A program made the position numbers and the translations under genes. The notes beneath the pieces were generated by a model. That model searched no databases. It had not been told where the DNA came from and was given only the letters and a program-made list of their open reading frames with translations. Positions 1-7,780 of a DNA stretch of 64,000 nucleotides are shown in pieces. The stretch spans positions 248,001 to 312,000 of the forward strand of contig NZ_PGTZ01000006.1 of the NCBI RefSeq assembly GCF_002798015.1, written 5' to 3'. Numbering within the stretch: position 1 is the stretch's first letter; each line of letters begins with the position of its first letter. The DNA is from Luteimicrobium subarcticum. Lineage in GTDB: Bacteria; Actinomycetota; Actinomycetes; Actinomycetales; Cellulomonadaceae.

Positions 1-344
1 GGGTGCGCGGCGGCGGCCGCGACGACGGCCTCCCCCTGGCCCGACCCGATCTCGAGGATCGTCCGGCCCGTCCGCACGCCCGTGCCCGCCAGAGCCGCCG
101 GGACCGTGGGGGCCGCCGGGACCGTGGGGGCCGCGGAGAACAGGGCGTCGACGTCGAGAACGAATGTCGGCTCGACCGACGTCGACGCCACCGCCCGCGG
201 CACGTCGACGAGGTACTCCGGGCGCTGCTCGTCCCAGAGCCGCTGCTGTCCGGGCGTCAGGCGACGACTGCGCCGGACGAACGACACGGGCTGCGTGCGG
301 TACGTCGACGCACCGGTCGGGGTGGTCGCTGCGGGGTCGGGCAC
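1..344 (-). CDS. trmB: tRNA (guanine-N7-)-methyltransferase, 5' part only
   Basis: This is the N-terminal 114 residues of a SAM-dependent tRNA methyltransferase that makes m7G46 in tRNA; the rest lies left of the window. Visible are the family's N-terminal SFVRRSRRLTPGQQ stretch (residues 21-34) and the SAM-binding motif ILEIGSGQGE. The GTG start at 344 is chosen because a TAGACT -10 box (351-356) sits six bases upstream, which implies a leaderless transcript. An alanine/proline-rich insert (PTVPAAPTVPAA) between the two conserved parts is encoded by an 18-bp tandem duplication. The family assignment is confident; completeness cannot be judged. Confidence 0.85.
   Translation of the reverse strand, partial: MPDPAATTPTGASTYRTQPVSFVRRSRRLTPGQQRLWDEQRPEYLVDVPRAVASTSVEPTFVLDVDALFSAAPTVPAAPTVPAALAGTGVRTGRTILEIGSGQGEAVVAAAAAH
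94..129 (-). repeat. 18-bp perfect tandem duplication inside trmB
   Basis: Bases 94-111 and 112-129 are identical (gccgccgggaccgtgggg). On the coding strand each unit encodes six residues, giving PTVPAA twice, just before the SAM-binding motif. The length is a multiple of three, so the reading frame is kept. Confidence 0.9.
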
Positions 345-420
345 CGCGCCAGTCTAGGCGGGCGTGCGCTGCGTCCGTCGGAGCTCGCGGCCGCCGCACG
401 GCGCACCCAGAGCGCGAACG

Positions 421-456
421 ACGAAGGCCCGGAACCGTCTGGTTCCGGGCCTTCGT
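421..456 (-). terminator. Hairpin terminator after tRNA-Lys
   Basis: A perfect 16-bp stem (421-436 with 441-456) closes a 4-base loop. It begins seven bases past the 3' end of the tRNA-Lys gene. There is no T-run on the minus strand, as is common for actinobacterial hairpin terminators. Confidence 0.8.
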
Positions 457-462
457 GGAGAG

Positions 463-535
<73 letters not shown>

Positions 536-612
536 AACAGGAAGAAACTTAGCAGCCGAACACGGCGAACACGAAATCGGATCCGGCCCGCGCACCGGCG
601 TCGTGGCCGACG

Positions 613-1002
613 TCACAGGTAGAGGCCGGTCCGCTCCCCGCCAGCGGGCGCCTCGGACACCCCGTGCAGGTCACGCTCGCGCAGCAGGACGTAGTCGGCA
701 CCCTCGAACGACACCTCGGCGCGCTCGTCCGGGTCGAACAGCACCCGGTCGCCGACGACGACCCGGCGCACGTTCTCGCCCGCCGCGACGACCTCGCCCC
801 ATGCGAGCTTCTTGGGCCCGACAGCAGTCGCCGGGATGACCAGGCCGGCCGCGCTCTGCCGCTCGCTCGCGTCCGTCTCGGGAAGGACGAGCAGGCGGTC
901 GTGGAGCATGCGGATCGGCGGGCGGGCGTCGCCTCGGGGCGCGGCAGACGGGGCGGTGCCGGCTCTGCCGGTGGTGCTGGAGGTGCTGGAGGTGCTGGTC
1001 AC
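613..1002 (-). CDS. Stand-alone GroES-like co-chaperonin family protein
   Basis: A 129-residue protein with a GroES fold signature: IRMLHDRLLVLPE near residue 30, AGLVIP in the mobile-loop region, GEVVAAGENV and GDRVLFDP. It has a Thr/Ser-rich N-terminal extension of about 29 residues not found in ordinary 95-100 residue GroES. No groEL lies next to it, so it is probably a second, divergent GroES-family protein and not the housekeeping co-chaperonin. The GTG start is supported by a TAGCGT -10 box (1010-1015) seven bases upstream. It is divergent from bcp. Function beyond family membership is inferred. Confidence 0.75.
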   Translation of the reverse strand: MTSTSSTSSTTGRAGTAPSAAPRGDARPPIRMLHDRLLVLPETDASERQSAAGLVIPATAVGPKKLAWGEVVAAGENVRRVVVGDRVLFDPDERAEVSFEGADYVLLRERDLHGVSEAPAGGERTGLYL

Positions 1003-1009
1003 CGCTCAC

Positions 1010-1032
1010 ACGCTACCCGCCGGCGATAGGCT
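1010..1032. promoter_or_regulatory. Back-to-back -10 boxes for the GroES-like gene and bcp
   Basis: TAGCGT on the minus strand (1010-1015) precedes the GroES-like GTG by seven bases. TAGGCT on the plus strand (1027-1032) would start the bcp transcript near 1039, about 30 bases before its ATG. The two promoters share a 66-bp gap. Confidence 0.6.
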
Positions 1033-1068
1033 CGCCGCACCCCTTCCCGTCCACCTCCTGGAGCCACC

Positions 1069-1542
1069 ATGCCCCGCCTGACCGTCGGCGACGCCGCACC
1101 AGACCTCACCCTGCCCACCGCCGACGGCGGCACCTGGTCGCTGGCCGACCACCGTGGCCGTGACGTCGTCGTGTACTTCTACCCGGCGGCGAGCACCCCC
1201 GGTTGCACCACGCAGGCCTGCGACTTCCGCGACAACCTCGCGTCGCTCGCGGCACACGGGTACGACGTCGTCGGCGTGTCCCCCGACGCGCTCCCCGCGC
1301 TGCAGGAGTTCGTGGAGGCGGAGCACCTCACGTTCCCCCTGCTGTCCGACCCGGAGCACGCCGCGCTCGAGGAGTGGGGCGCCTGGGGCGAGAAGAAGAA
1401 CTACGGCAAGACGTACGTCGGCGTGATCCGCTCCACCGTCGTGGTGGACGCGGAGGGCGTCGTGCGGCTCGCGCAGTACAACGTCAAGGCGACGGGTCAC
1501 GTCGCGAAGCTGCGCCGCGACCTGGGCATCGACGCGGTCTGA
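1069..1542 (+). CDS. bcp: Thioredoxin-dependent thiol peroxidase (Bcp/PrxQ)
   Basis: A 157-residue cytosolic atypical 2-Cys peroxiredoxin that reduces hydrogen peroxide and organic hydroperoxides with electrons from thioredoxin. The peroxidatic Cys46 is in STPGCTTQAC and the resolving Cys51 lies five residues later, the PrxQ arrangement. Length matches the family. The ATG follows a CTGGAG Shine-Dalgarno and a TAGGCT -10 box. A thioredoxin gene lies 0.2 kb downstream on the opposite strand, a plausible reductant. Confidence 0.93.
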   Translation: MPRLTVGDAAPDLTLPTADGGTWSLADHRGRDVVVYFYPAASTPGCTTQACDFRDNLASLAAHGYDVVGVSPDALPALQEFVEAEHLTFPLLSDPEHAALEEWGAWGEKKNYGKTYVGVIRSTVVVDAEGVVRLAQYNVKATGHVAKLRRDLGIDAV

Positions 1543-1571
1543 CCTGTCGCGGCGGTGCGCCCGACGACAAG

Positions 1572-1605
1572 AAGGTCCGTCAGCCGGTGGGCTGACGGAC
1601 CTTTT
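1572..1605 (+). terminator. Terminator downstream of bcp
   Basis: A perfect 14-bp stem (1572-1585 with 1590-1603) with a 4-base loop, ending in a TTTT run: a classical intrinsic terminator 30 bases after the bcp stop. Confidence 0.88.
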
Positions 1606-1651
1606 GCTGCGGCGACGAGCGTCGGAGCGCTGCGCCTAGGATGGTGCCCGC

Positions 1652-1734
1652 GCGCGAGTGGCGTAATCAGGTAGCCGCGCCGGGTTTAGGTCCCGGTGCC
1701 TTCGGGCGTAGGGGTTCGAGTCCCCTCTCGCGCA
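1652..1734 (+). tRNA. tRNA-Leu, anticodon TAG
   Basis: An 83-base class II tRNA: acceptor GCGCGAG pairs with CTCGCGC, the anticodon stem CCGGG-TTTAGGT-CCCGG presents TAG, a short variable arm follows (TGCCTTCGGGCG), and the T arm is GGGGTTCGAGTCCCC. The discriminator is A. A TAGGAT -10 box lies at 1637-1642. Confidence 0.95.
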
Positions 1735-1753
1735 CTGCTCGGCCGGCGACGTC

Positions 1754-2131
1754 TCAGCTCTCCTCGGAGCCCTCGCGCGCCTTGTCGATCTGCGCGCGGA
1801 CGTCGTCCATGTCGAGGCCGCGGACCTGGTCGATCACCTGCTGCAGCGCCGGTGCGGGCAGGGCGCCCGGCTGCGAGAACACGAGGACGCCCTCACGGAA
1901 GGCCATGAGCGTCGGGATGGACGTGATCTGGGCGGCACCGGCGAGGCCCTGCTCGGCCTCGGTGTCGACCTTGCCGAACACGATGTCGTCGTTCGTCTCG
2001 GACGACGCCTCGAACACGGGGCCGAACTGCTTGCACGGGCCGCACCACTCGGCCCACCAGTCCACGAGGACGATGTCGTTCTCGAGGACGGTCTTCTCGA
2101 AGGTGTCACCGGTGAGGGTCTGCGTGGCCAT
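1754..2131 (-). CDS. trxA: Thioredoxin
   Basis: A 125-residue thioredoxin with the active site WCGPC (Cys30, Cys33), followed by the cis-proline segment SIPTLMAF. It is a cytosolic disulfide reductase. The C-terminus carries about 15 extra charged residues (DDVRAQIDKAREGSEES) beyond the fold. The ATG at 2131 follows a GGAAGGA ribosome-binding site. It is convergent with the tRNA-Leu/bcp side and may serve the Bcp peroxidase upstream. Confidence 0.92.
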   Translation of the reverse strand: MATQTLTGDTFEKTVLENDIVLVDWWAEWCGPCKQFGPVFEASSETNDDIVFGKVDTEAEQGLAGAAQITSIPTLMAFREGVLVFSQPGALPAPALQQVIDQVRGLDMDDVRAQIDKAREGSEES

Positions 2132-2282
2132 GCTGGTCCTTCCACTGGGGTCAGGGGTTCGTGAGGTAGAGCGTCCTCGGAGCCGCCGCTATTCCCCACC
2201 CTGCCCCCACCCGACCCTCGCCGACCCCTGCGCCGCAGGGCGCTGGTGGCCGCCGACACGTGCCACGGGGTAGAAAGGACGC

Positions 2283-2858
2283 GTGACCGACACCGCCGAC
2301 CTCCCCCCGGACGACGACGACCTCTCGCGTGAGCGTCCCCGGCCGGCTGGCTGGCTCTCCCCGCGCGACATCGCGACCGCCCGCGTCCAGCTCCCCCTCG
2401 TCTACGTCGACGCCGTCCCGGTGCGCGTCGACGAGTCCGGCGACGTCGTCGCGGTGGGCCTGCTGCTGCGCATCAGCCCGACGGGCGCCATGACGCGCGC
2501 GCTCGTGAGCGGCCGCGTGATGTACCACGAGCGGATCCGGGACGCGCTGCTGCGCCACATCGAGAAGGACCTCGGCCCGGTGGCGCTGCCGCTCGTGCCG
2601 CCTTCGCCGCAACCGTTCACGGTCGCCGAGTACTTCCCCACGCCCGGCATCACGTCGTACCACGACCCGCGCCAGCACGCGGTCTCGCTCGCGTACGTCG
2701 TCCCGGTCACGGGCGACTGCCAGCCGCAGCACTCGGCGCTCGACCTGGCGTGGCTCACGCCCGAGCAGGCGTGCAGCGAGGCGGTCCAGGCCGAGATGCA
2801 CGGCGGTCAGGGCGTCCTGCTGCGCCAGGCGATGGCGCACGTCGGACGCCTCCCGTGA
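2283..2858 (+). CDS. DUF4916 / Nudix-like protein with degenerate catalytic box
   Basis: A 191-residue protein that looks like the DUF4916 Nudix-superfamily group. The Nudix box can be traced from Gly77: G-x5-E83-x7-R91, but the RE..EE catalytic positions read R91-H92 and K95-D96, so the glutamates that bind the catalytic metal are missing. It is probably not an ordinary Nudix hydrolase. The GTG start lies a few bases after a TAGAAAGGA stretch that could act as either -10 box or ribosome-binding site. The stop overlaps the next start by four bases (GTGA), so it is co-translated with the DUF3054 gene. Confidence 0.72.
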   Translation: MTDTADLPPDDDDLSRERPRPAGWLSPRDIATARVQLPLVYVDAVPVRVDESGDVVAVGLLLRISPTGAMTRALVSGRVMYHERIRDALLRHIEKDLGPVALPLVPPSPQPFTVAEYFPTPGITSYHDPRQHAVSLAYVVPVTGDCQPQHSALDLAWLTPEQACSEAVQAEMHGGQGVLLRQAMAHVGRLP

Positions 2859-3265
2859 CCGAGCGCGCCGCCGGCGCGGAGGCCCCGGGCCGAGCGCTTC
2901 CGACGGCCCGGACGGTCGCGCTCGCCGCCGCCGCGGACACCGTGTGGGTGCTCGTGTTCGCCGCGATCGGCCGCCGCTCCCACGACGAGCACGAAGGTCT
3001 CGTGCAGGTGCTCGCCACCGCGTGGCCGTTCCTCGCCGGTCTCGCCGCCGGCTGGCTCGCTGTGCGGGCGTGGCGTCGTCCGCTGCCGCTGTGGCCCACG
3101 GGCGTGTGGGTGTGGGCGGCGACGTGGGCGCTCGGGATGCTGCTGCGGCTGCTCACCGGGCAGGGCATCGCACCGTCGTTCCAGGTGGTCGCCGCGGTGT
3201 TCCTCGGCCTCGGGCTGGTCGGCTGGCGCGCCGTGGTGCACCTCGTGCGGCGCCGCCGAGCCTGA
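2855..3265 (+). CDS. DUF3054 integral membrane protein
   Basis: A 136-residue protein with about four hydrophobic segments: AVALAAAADTVWVLVFAAI-type helix near residue 20, one around WPFLAGLAAGWLAVRA, one around VWVWAATWALGMLL, and one around VVAAVFLGLGLVGW. The family matches DUF3054, of unknown function. GTG at 2855 overlaps the upstream stop by four bases. It is convergent with rdgB with a 12-bp gap. Confidence 0.78.
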   Translation: MTERAAGAEAPGRALPTARTVALAAAADTVWVLVFAAIGRRSHDEHEGLVQVLATAWPFLAGLAAGWLAVRAWRRPLPLWPTGVWVWAATWALGMLLRLLTGQGIAPSFQVVAAVFLGLGLVGWRAVVHLVRRRRA

Positions 3266-3277
3266 CGCGCCGGGCCG

Positions 3278-3919
3278 TCAGCGCGCGAGCGCCGCCGCGA
3301 GGTGCGGAGCCACGGCCCGGAACGCCTGCCCACGGTGGCTGATCGCGTTCTTCTCGTCCGCGGTGAGCTCGGCGGTCGACCGGTCGGACCCGACCGGCGC
3401 GAACACCGGGTCGTAGCCGAAGCCGCCGACGCCGTGCCGCTCCGTGAGCAGGGTCCCGCGCAGGACGCCCCGGACGACGTGCTCGGCACCGTCCGGCGTG
3501 ACGAGCGCGGCCGCGCACACGAACTCCGCTCCGCGGTGGTGCGCCGGGACGTCCGCGAGCTGGGCGAGCAGCAGGTCGAGGTTCGCGGCGTCGTCACCGT
3601 GGCGTCCCGCCCAGCGGGCCGAGAACACGCCGGGCGCTCCACCGAGCACGTCGACGGAGATACCCGAGTCGTCGGCGATCGCCGGCAGGCCCGTCGCCTC
3701 GGCGAGCGCCCGGGCCTTGATCAGGGCGTTCTCCTCGAACGTCACCCCGTCCTCGACGGGTGGCTCGACACCGAGGTCGCCCGCGCCGACGACGGCCTCC
3801 GGGTCGAGCCCGGCGAGCTCTGGCAGGCCGGCCAGGATGGCGCGCAGCTCCCCCACCTTGTGGGCGTTGTGCGTCGCGAGGACGAGCCGCGGCGCGGGCG
3901 GCGTCCCGGCGCCGGTCAC
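3278..3919 (-). CDS. rdgB: Non-canonical purine NTP pyrophosphatase (RdgB/HAM1)
   Basis: A 213-residue enzyme that hydrolyses dITP, ITP and XTP to monophosphates to keep deaminated purines out of DNA and RNA. Signatures are [12 protein letters not shown] at the N-terminus, [11 protein letters not shown], the [14 protein letters not shown] substrate loop and the C-terminal [11 protein letters not shown] at 3919 overlaps the rph stop by four bases (GTGA), so it is the distal gene of the rph-rdgB unit. Confidence 0.94.
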   Translation of the reverse strand: MTGAGTPPAPRLVLATHNAHKVGELRAILAGLPELAGLDPEAVVGAGDLGVEPPVEDGVTFEENALIKARALAEATGLPAIADDSGISVDVLGGAPGVFSARWAGRHGDDAANLDLLLAQLADVPAHHRGAEFVCAAALVTPDGAEHVVRGVLRGTLLTERHGVGGFGYDPVFAPVGSDRSTAELTADEKNAISHRGQAFRAVAPHLAAALAR

Positions 3920-4731
3920 CGGTGGCCCTCGGGCTCCGCTGCGAGCGCCTCGCGCTGCAGACGTGCGAGGTCCGCGTTGCCGGCGACGGCGAGGTCGAGC
4001 AGGGCGTCGAGCTCGGCGCGGTCGAACGGCGCGTGCTCCGCCGTGCCCTGCACCTCGACGAACGCCCCCGACCCGGTCACGACGACGTTCATGTCGGTGT
4101 CGGCACGCACGTCCTCCTCGTAGGGGAGGTCCAGCATCGGCACGCCGCCGATGATCCCGACGCTGACCGCGGACACCGAGTCGCTGAGCACCTGACCGGC
4201 GCCGGTGATCGCGCCGTGGCGGCGGCCCCAGGCGATCGCGTCGGCGAGCGCGACGTACGCGCCGGTGATCGCCGCGGTGCGGGTGCCGCCGTCGGCCTGC
4301 AGGACGTCGCAGTCGAGCACGATGGTGTTCTCGCCGAGCGCCTTGACGTCGACGACGGCGCGCAGCGACCGCCCGACGAGCCGGGAGATCTCGTGCGTGC
4401 GCCCACCGACGCGGCCCTTGACGGACTCGCGGTCGCTGCGGCTGTTCGTCGCCCGCGGGAGCATCGCGTACTCGGCCGTGACCCAGCCCTCGCCCGAGCC
4501 CTTCTTCCAGCGCGGCACGCCCGGCGTGAAGGACGCCGCGCAGAGCACGCGGGTCCGTCCGAACTCGACCAGCACGCTGCCCTCGGCGGCGTCGAGCCAG
4601 CCGCGCGTGATGCGCACCGGGCGGAGCTCGTCGGGGCGGCGGCCGTCAGCGCGCACGACCGGCGGGGTCGCGGTCGTGGACTGAGCCGTGGCAGAGGACG
4701 TGGCGGAGGAAGCAGGGATGGCGTCGGTCAT
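3916..4731 (-). CDS. rph: Ribonuclease PH
   Basis: A 271-residue phosphorolytic 3'-5' exoribonuclease for tRNA 3' trimming. It has the core [14 protein letters not shown], the RSLRAVVD and [18 protein letters not shown] segments, and the [18 protein letters not shown] active-site strand. The start at ATG 4731 adds a 24-residue Ala/Thr/Ser-rich extension ahead of the usual N-terminus. It is supported by a TAGGGT -10 box at 4738-4743 exactly six bases upstream. An internal start near the VRADGR motif cannot be excluded. Confidence 0.93.
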   Translation of the reverse strand: MTDAIPASSATSSATAQSTTATPPVVRADGRRPDELRPVRITRGWLDAAEGSVLVEFGRTRVLCAASFTPGVPRWKKGSGEGWVTAEYAMLPRATNSRSDRESVKGRVGGRTHEISRLVGRSLRAVVDVKALGENTIVLDCDVLQADGGTRTAAITGAYVALADAIAWGRRHGAITGAGQVLSDSVSAVSVGIIGGVPMLDLPYEEDVRADTDMNVVVTGSGAFVEVQGTAEHAPFDRAELDALLDLAVAGNADLARLQREALAAEPEGHR

Positions 4732-4753
4732 GGCACCACCCTACGGGCGGGGC

Positions 4754-5560
4754 CTACAGCGCGAGGACGTCCCCGGGCCGCGCGACGGCGACCGGTCCGT
4801 CGTACACCCCGCCGGCCTCGGCGAGCGCGGTCGCGGGCTCGTTCCACGCGGGCAGGTGCGTCAGGACGAGCCGGTGCGCGCCCGCGTCACGCGCGGCCTC
4901 GCCCGCGCGACGACCGGTGAGGTGGACCCCCCGCACCGTGTCGCGACCCTCGACGAACGCGGCCTCGCACAGCAGCACGTCGGCGTCCCGCGCGGCCGCG
5001 ACCAGGCCGTCGCACGCGTCCGTGTCGCCCGAGTACGTCAGCACGGCCGTCATGCCCAGCCCACGCTCGGACGGTCCGGTGACGCGGACCGCGTAGGCCT
5101 CGACCGGGTGCTCGACCGGGAACGCCTCGAGGACGAACGGCCCGATGCGCGTGGGACGCGCGGGCTCCCACGTCCGGACCGCGAACGTCGAGTCGACGTC
5201 GGGCGCGGCGGCCCCGTCCCCGTACGCGTCGGCGAGCCGCCGCGCCGTCCCGCGCGGCCCCCACAGCGCGAGCGGCGCGAGACCGGGGTGCCGGACGGAG
5301 CCGTGCTCGGGGTGGTAGCGCCGGTACACGTACAGGCCGCACAGGTCGACGAAGTGGTCGGGGTGCAGGTGAGACACCGCGACGGCGTCGAGCGCGAACG
5401 GGTCGACGTGGCGCTGGAGCGCACCGAGCGCACCGTTGCCGAGGTCGAGGACGACCGACCAGGTGCGGCCCGAGCCGTCCTCCGCCTGGACGAGGTAGCA
5501 GGACGCCGGCCCGTCCGGCCCGGCGAACGAGCCGGCCGAACCCACCACGACCACCCGCAT
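4754..5560 (-). CDS. MBL-fold metal-dependent hydrolase (RNase Z-like)
   Basis: A 268-residue metallo-beta-lactamase-fold protein. The zinc motif SHLHPDHF places ligands at His64, His66, Asp68 and His69. Later motifs are YSGDTDAC and the C-terminal VLTHLPAW. The layout resembles the small RNase Z-like or cyclic-phosphodiesterase branch, but no tRNase Z exosite arm is seen, so the substrate is unknown. Its ATG overlaps the murI stop by one base (TGATG), so it is translated with murI; rph follows after 22 bp. Confidence 0.82.
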   Translation of the reverse strand: MRVVVVGSAGSFAGPDGPASCYLVQAEDGSGRTWSVVLDLGNGALGALQRHVDPFALDAVAVSHLHPDHFVDLCGLYVYRRYHPEHGSVRHPGLAPLALWGPRGTARRLADAYGDGAAAPDVDSTFAVRTWEPARPTRIGPFVLEAFPVEHPVEAYAVRVTGPSERGLGMTAVLTYSGDTDACDGLVAAARDADVLLCEAAFVEGRDTVRGVHLTGRRAGEAARDAGAHRLVLTHLPAWNEPATALAEAGGVYDGPVAVARPGDVLAL

Positions 5561-6363
5561 CAGACGCGCTCCACCAGGCGCACCTCCGGTCCGAGGAACC
5601 GTCGGGCGAGCTGCTCGAACGGCTCCGGGGTGCCCGTCGAGAGGAACTTGTGCTCGGGCGCACCCGCGCTGCGCGACCGCTCGAGACCGTGCGCGACGAG
5701 CATGCGGTACACGTCCTTCGCGGTCTCCTCGGCGCTCGACACGAGCGTCACGTCCTCGCCCATGACGTACGAGATGGCACCCGTGAGCAACGGGTAGTGC
5801 GTGCAGCCCAGGACGAGCGTGTCCACGCCCGCCGCGCGCACCGGATCGAGGTACTCGTGCGCGACCTCGAGGACCTCGGGCCCCGACGTGATGCCCGCCT
5901 CGATGAGCTCCACGAACCGCGGGCACGCCCGCGACACCAGCGTGACGCCCTGCGCGACCGCGAACGCGTCGTCGTAGCTGCGCGACGCGATCGTGGCACG
6001 GGTGCCGATCACGCCGACGTGGCCGGTCCGCGTCGCGGCGACCGCACGGCGGGCCGCCGGGAGGATCACCTCGACCACCGGGACGCCGTGCCGCACGGTG
6101 TAGCGCTCGCGGGCGTCCCGCAGGACCGCCGACGACGCGGTGTTGCATGCGATGACGAGCATCTTCACGCCCTCGTCGACGAGCTGGTCCATGATCGACA
6201 GGGACAGCGCGCGGACCGCGGCGAGCGGCTTGGGGCCGTAGGGGGTGTTGGCCGTGTCGCCGATGTAGAGCAGCGACTCGTTGGGGAGCTGGTCGAGGAT
6301 CGAGCGGGCCACGGTCAGGCCGCCGACCCCCGAGTCGAAGATCCCGATGGGGGCGTCGTTCAC
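5560..6363 (-). CDS. murI: Glutamate racemase
   Basis: A 267-residue cofactor-independent racemase that supplies D-glutamate for peptidoglycan. Catalytic cysteines are Cys73 in IACNTASS and Cys187 in GCTHYPLL. The N-terminal [13 protein letters not shown] is diagnostic. GTG 6363 is chosen because a TAGGCT -10 box (6371-6376) lies seven bases upstream. A longer reading frame upstream is open but has no support. It is the first gene of murI-MBL-rph-rdgB. Confidence 0.95.
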   Translation of the reverse strand: MNDAPIGIFDSGVGGLTVARSILDQLPNESLLYIGDTANTPYGPKPLAAVRALSLSIMDQLVDEGVKMLVIACNTASSAVLRDARERYTVRHGVPVVEVILPAARRAVAATRTGHVGVIGTRATIASRSYDDAFAVAQGVTLVSRACPRFVELIEAGITSGPEVLEVAHEYLDPVRAAGVDTLVLGCTHYPLLTGAISYVMGEDVTLVSSAEETAKDVYRMLVAHGLERSRSAGAPEHKFLSTGTPEPFEQLARRFLGPEVRLVERV

Positions 6364-6402
6364 GGTGTCGAGCCTAGTCGCGCGCGGCCGCCCGGACATG
6401 AC

Positions 6403-6437
6403 GGCGCCCCGCCGACCACGAAGGTCGGCGGGGCGCC
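6403..6437 (-). terminator. Terminator after the small membrane protein gene
   Basis: A perfect 15-bp GC-rich stem (6403-6417 with 6423-6437) with loop ACGAA, 18 bases past the stop of the 51-residue membrane protein gene and upstream of the murI promoter. Confidence 0.8.
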
Positions 6438-6454
6438 GCGGAGGCTGTCGGGCG

Positions 6455-6610
6455 TCAGACCCGGGCGCCTCGTCCTCGGCCCAGGAGCCAGCCGACGACA
6501 CCGATGATCAGGATGATGACGCCGATCCAGAGGAAGATGTGTCCGATCGTCGTGGCGCCGAGAACCAGCAGCACGAGACCGATGATGAGCAGGATGAGCC
6601 ACAGAGCCAT
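6455..6610 (-). CDS. Small hydrophobic membrane protein (51 aa)
   Basis: This short gene encodes [18 protein letters not shown] followed by a second hydrophobic helix ([17 protein letters not shown]) and a basic tail GRGRGARV. Two transmembrane helices fill almost the whole protein. The ATG follows a clear GAGGAGAGGA ribosome-binding site. Similar two-helix proteins of 50-60 residues are common in actinobacteria and have no assigned role. A strong hairpin follows, so it is monocistronic. Confidence 0.8.
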   Translation of the reverse strand: MALWLILLIIGLVLLVLGATTIGHIFLWIGVIILIIGVVGWLLGRGRGARV

Positions 6611-6757
6611 GGGAGGGTCCTCTCCTCGTCGAAGCGCCCGTGACCTTCACGGGCCCCCCTTCTGACCATCACTTTTCCGCCTGCCGGGTCCGCACGCTCG
6701 TCGAACGACCCGGTCCGGATGTCCGTTTCGTACGAAGGGCGTGGCGGCGGATTCCTG

Positions 6758-7381
6758 CTACCGTGCGCGCAGCTCGCCGAGCATGGCCGTGACCAGCGAC
6801 TCCTGGAGCCACCCCAGCGTCACGAAGACCGCCCCGAGGAAACCTCGCGGGCCGCCCTCCTCTGCGGCGTCGTCGACGTCGTCACCCGCCGCGCCGCGCT
6901 CGACCGCCGCGTACAGGCGCTCCGAGTCCTCGTCCGACCGGACGTCCAGACGCTCCGCCAGCACCAGCCGGACGTCCGTCATCGCCGCCGCGATGTCGCG
7001 AGCGGCAGCGCGGTCCACGGTGAGGTCCGTCGGGACGTCCGTCGCGGGAGCCGGCGCAACCCCGCCCGCCGCGGCGCGCGCCACCGGGTCGTCCAGGAGC
7101 AGGTCGGCGAACGCGACGAGCCGGGTCACCTTCGCCCCGACGAGATCCTCCTGCGTGAGACGCCGGAACTCCTCCGACACCTCGGGCTCGTCCCGCGACG
7201 CGTCCGGGAGCAGGCGACGCAGCGCCGGGTCGTCGGGCCACCCAGCAACGGCGCCGGCGGCCGCGCCTGCAGACGACTGGAGCAGCTCCGCGGTGTCGCC
7301 CACCACGTGCGCCAGGACCAGCCGCTCCGTCGAGTCCAGCCCGGCGACGTAGCCCTCGGGGGCCACCCGGAACGCGCGCAT
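6758..7381 (-). CDS. DUF2017 protein, clpS partner
   Basis: A 207-residue soluble protein of the actinobacterial DUF2017 family, starting MRAFRVAPEGYVAGLD and rich in acidic and helical segments. No catalytic motif is visible. Its ATG overlaps the clpS stop by one base (TGATG), and pairing with clpS is a conserved actinobacterial arrangement, so a role tied to ClpS-mediated proteolysis is plausible but only inferred. Confidence 0.82.
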   Translation of the reverse strand: MRAFRVAPEGYVAGLDSTERLVLAHVVGDTAELLQSSAGAAAGAVAGWPDDPALRRLLPDASRDEPEVSEEFRRLTQEDLVGAKVTRLVAFADLLLDDPVARAAAGGVAPAPATDVPTDLTVDRAAARDIAAAMTDVRLVLAERLDVRSDEDSERLYAAVERGAAGDDVDDAAEEGGPRGFLGAVFVTLGWLQESLVTAMLGELRAR

Positions 7382-7713
7382 CAGCCGGCCTCGCGCTGCA
7401 ACGTCGCCCACAGGCCGTGGTCGTGCATGGCCTGCACGTCCACCTCCATGCGTTCGCGGCCGCCCCGCGACACCACCGCCCGCCCGTCGTGGTGCACCTG
7501 CAGCATCAGCGCCTCGGCACGGGACGGCGGGTAGCCGAAGTAGCTCTCGAACACGTACGACACGTAGCTCATGAGGTTCACCGGATCGTTCCAGACCACC
7601 GTCGACCACGCGTCCGACGACGCACGCAGGGACGTGTCCTCGGCGAGCGAGAGGTCCTCCTGGACCGCCTCCTCGGTGGCAGGACGGAGCAGCGGCGGGT
7701 CAAGGATCGGCAC
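7381..7713 (-). CDS. clpS: ATP-dependent Clp protease adaptor ClpS
   Basis: A 110-residue adaptor that delivers N-end-rule substrates to ClpAP/ClpC. The family core VVWNDPVNLMSYVSYVFE and the later HHDGRAVVSRGGRERME are visible; the first 30 residues are a variable tail. The GTG at 7713 lies six bases after a TAGCAT -10 box (7720-7725). It is divergent from pncB, with about 65 bp between the starts. Confidence 0.93.
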   Translation of the reverse strand: MPILDPPLLRPATEEAVQEDLSLAEDTSLRASSDAWSTVVWNDPVNLMSYVSYVFESYFGYPPSRAEALMLQVHHDGRAVVSRGGRERMEVDVQAMHDHGLWATLQREAG

Positions 7714-7780
7714 CCCACCATGCTAGGTCCCGGACCGGACGCGGACGGCGGCACGCCGGGCCGTGGCCTACCGTGTGGAC

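Noticed and set aside
7763-7780. GTG 7763 as the pncB start
   Set aside because: It lies upstream of and overlaps the TACCGT -10 box, so it would not be in the transcript.
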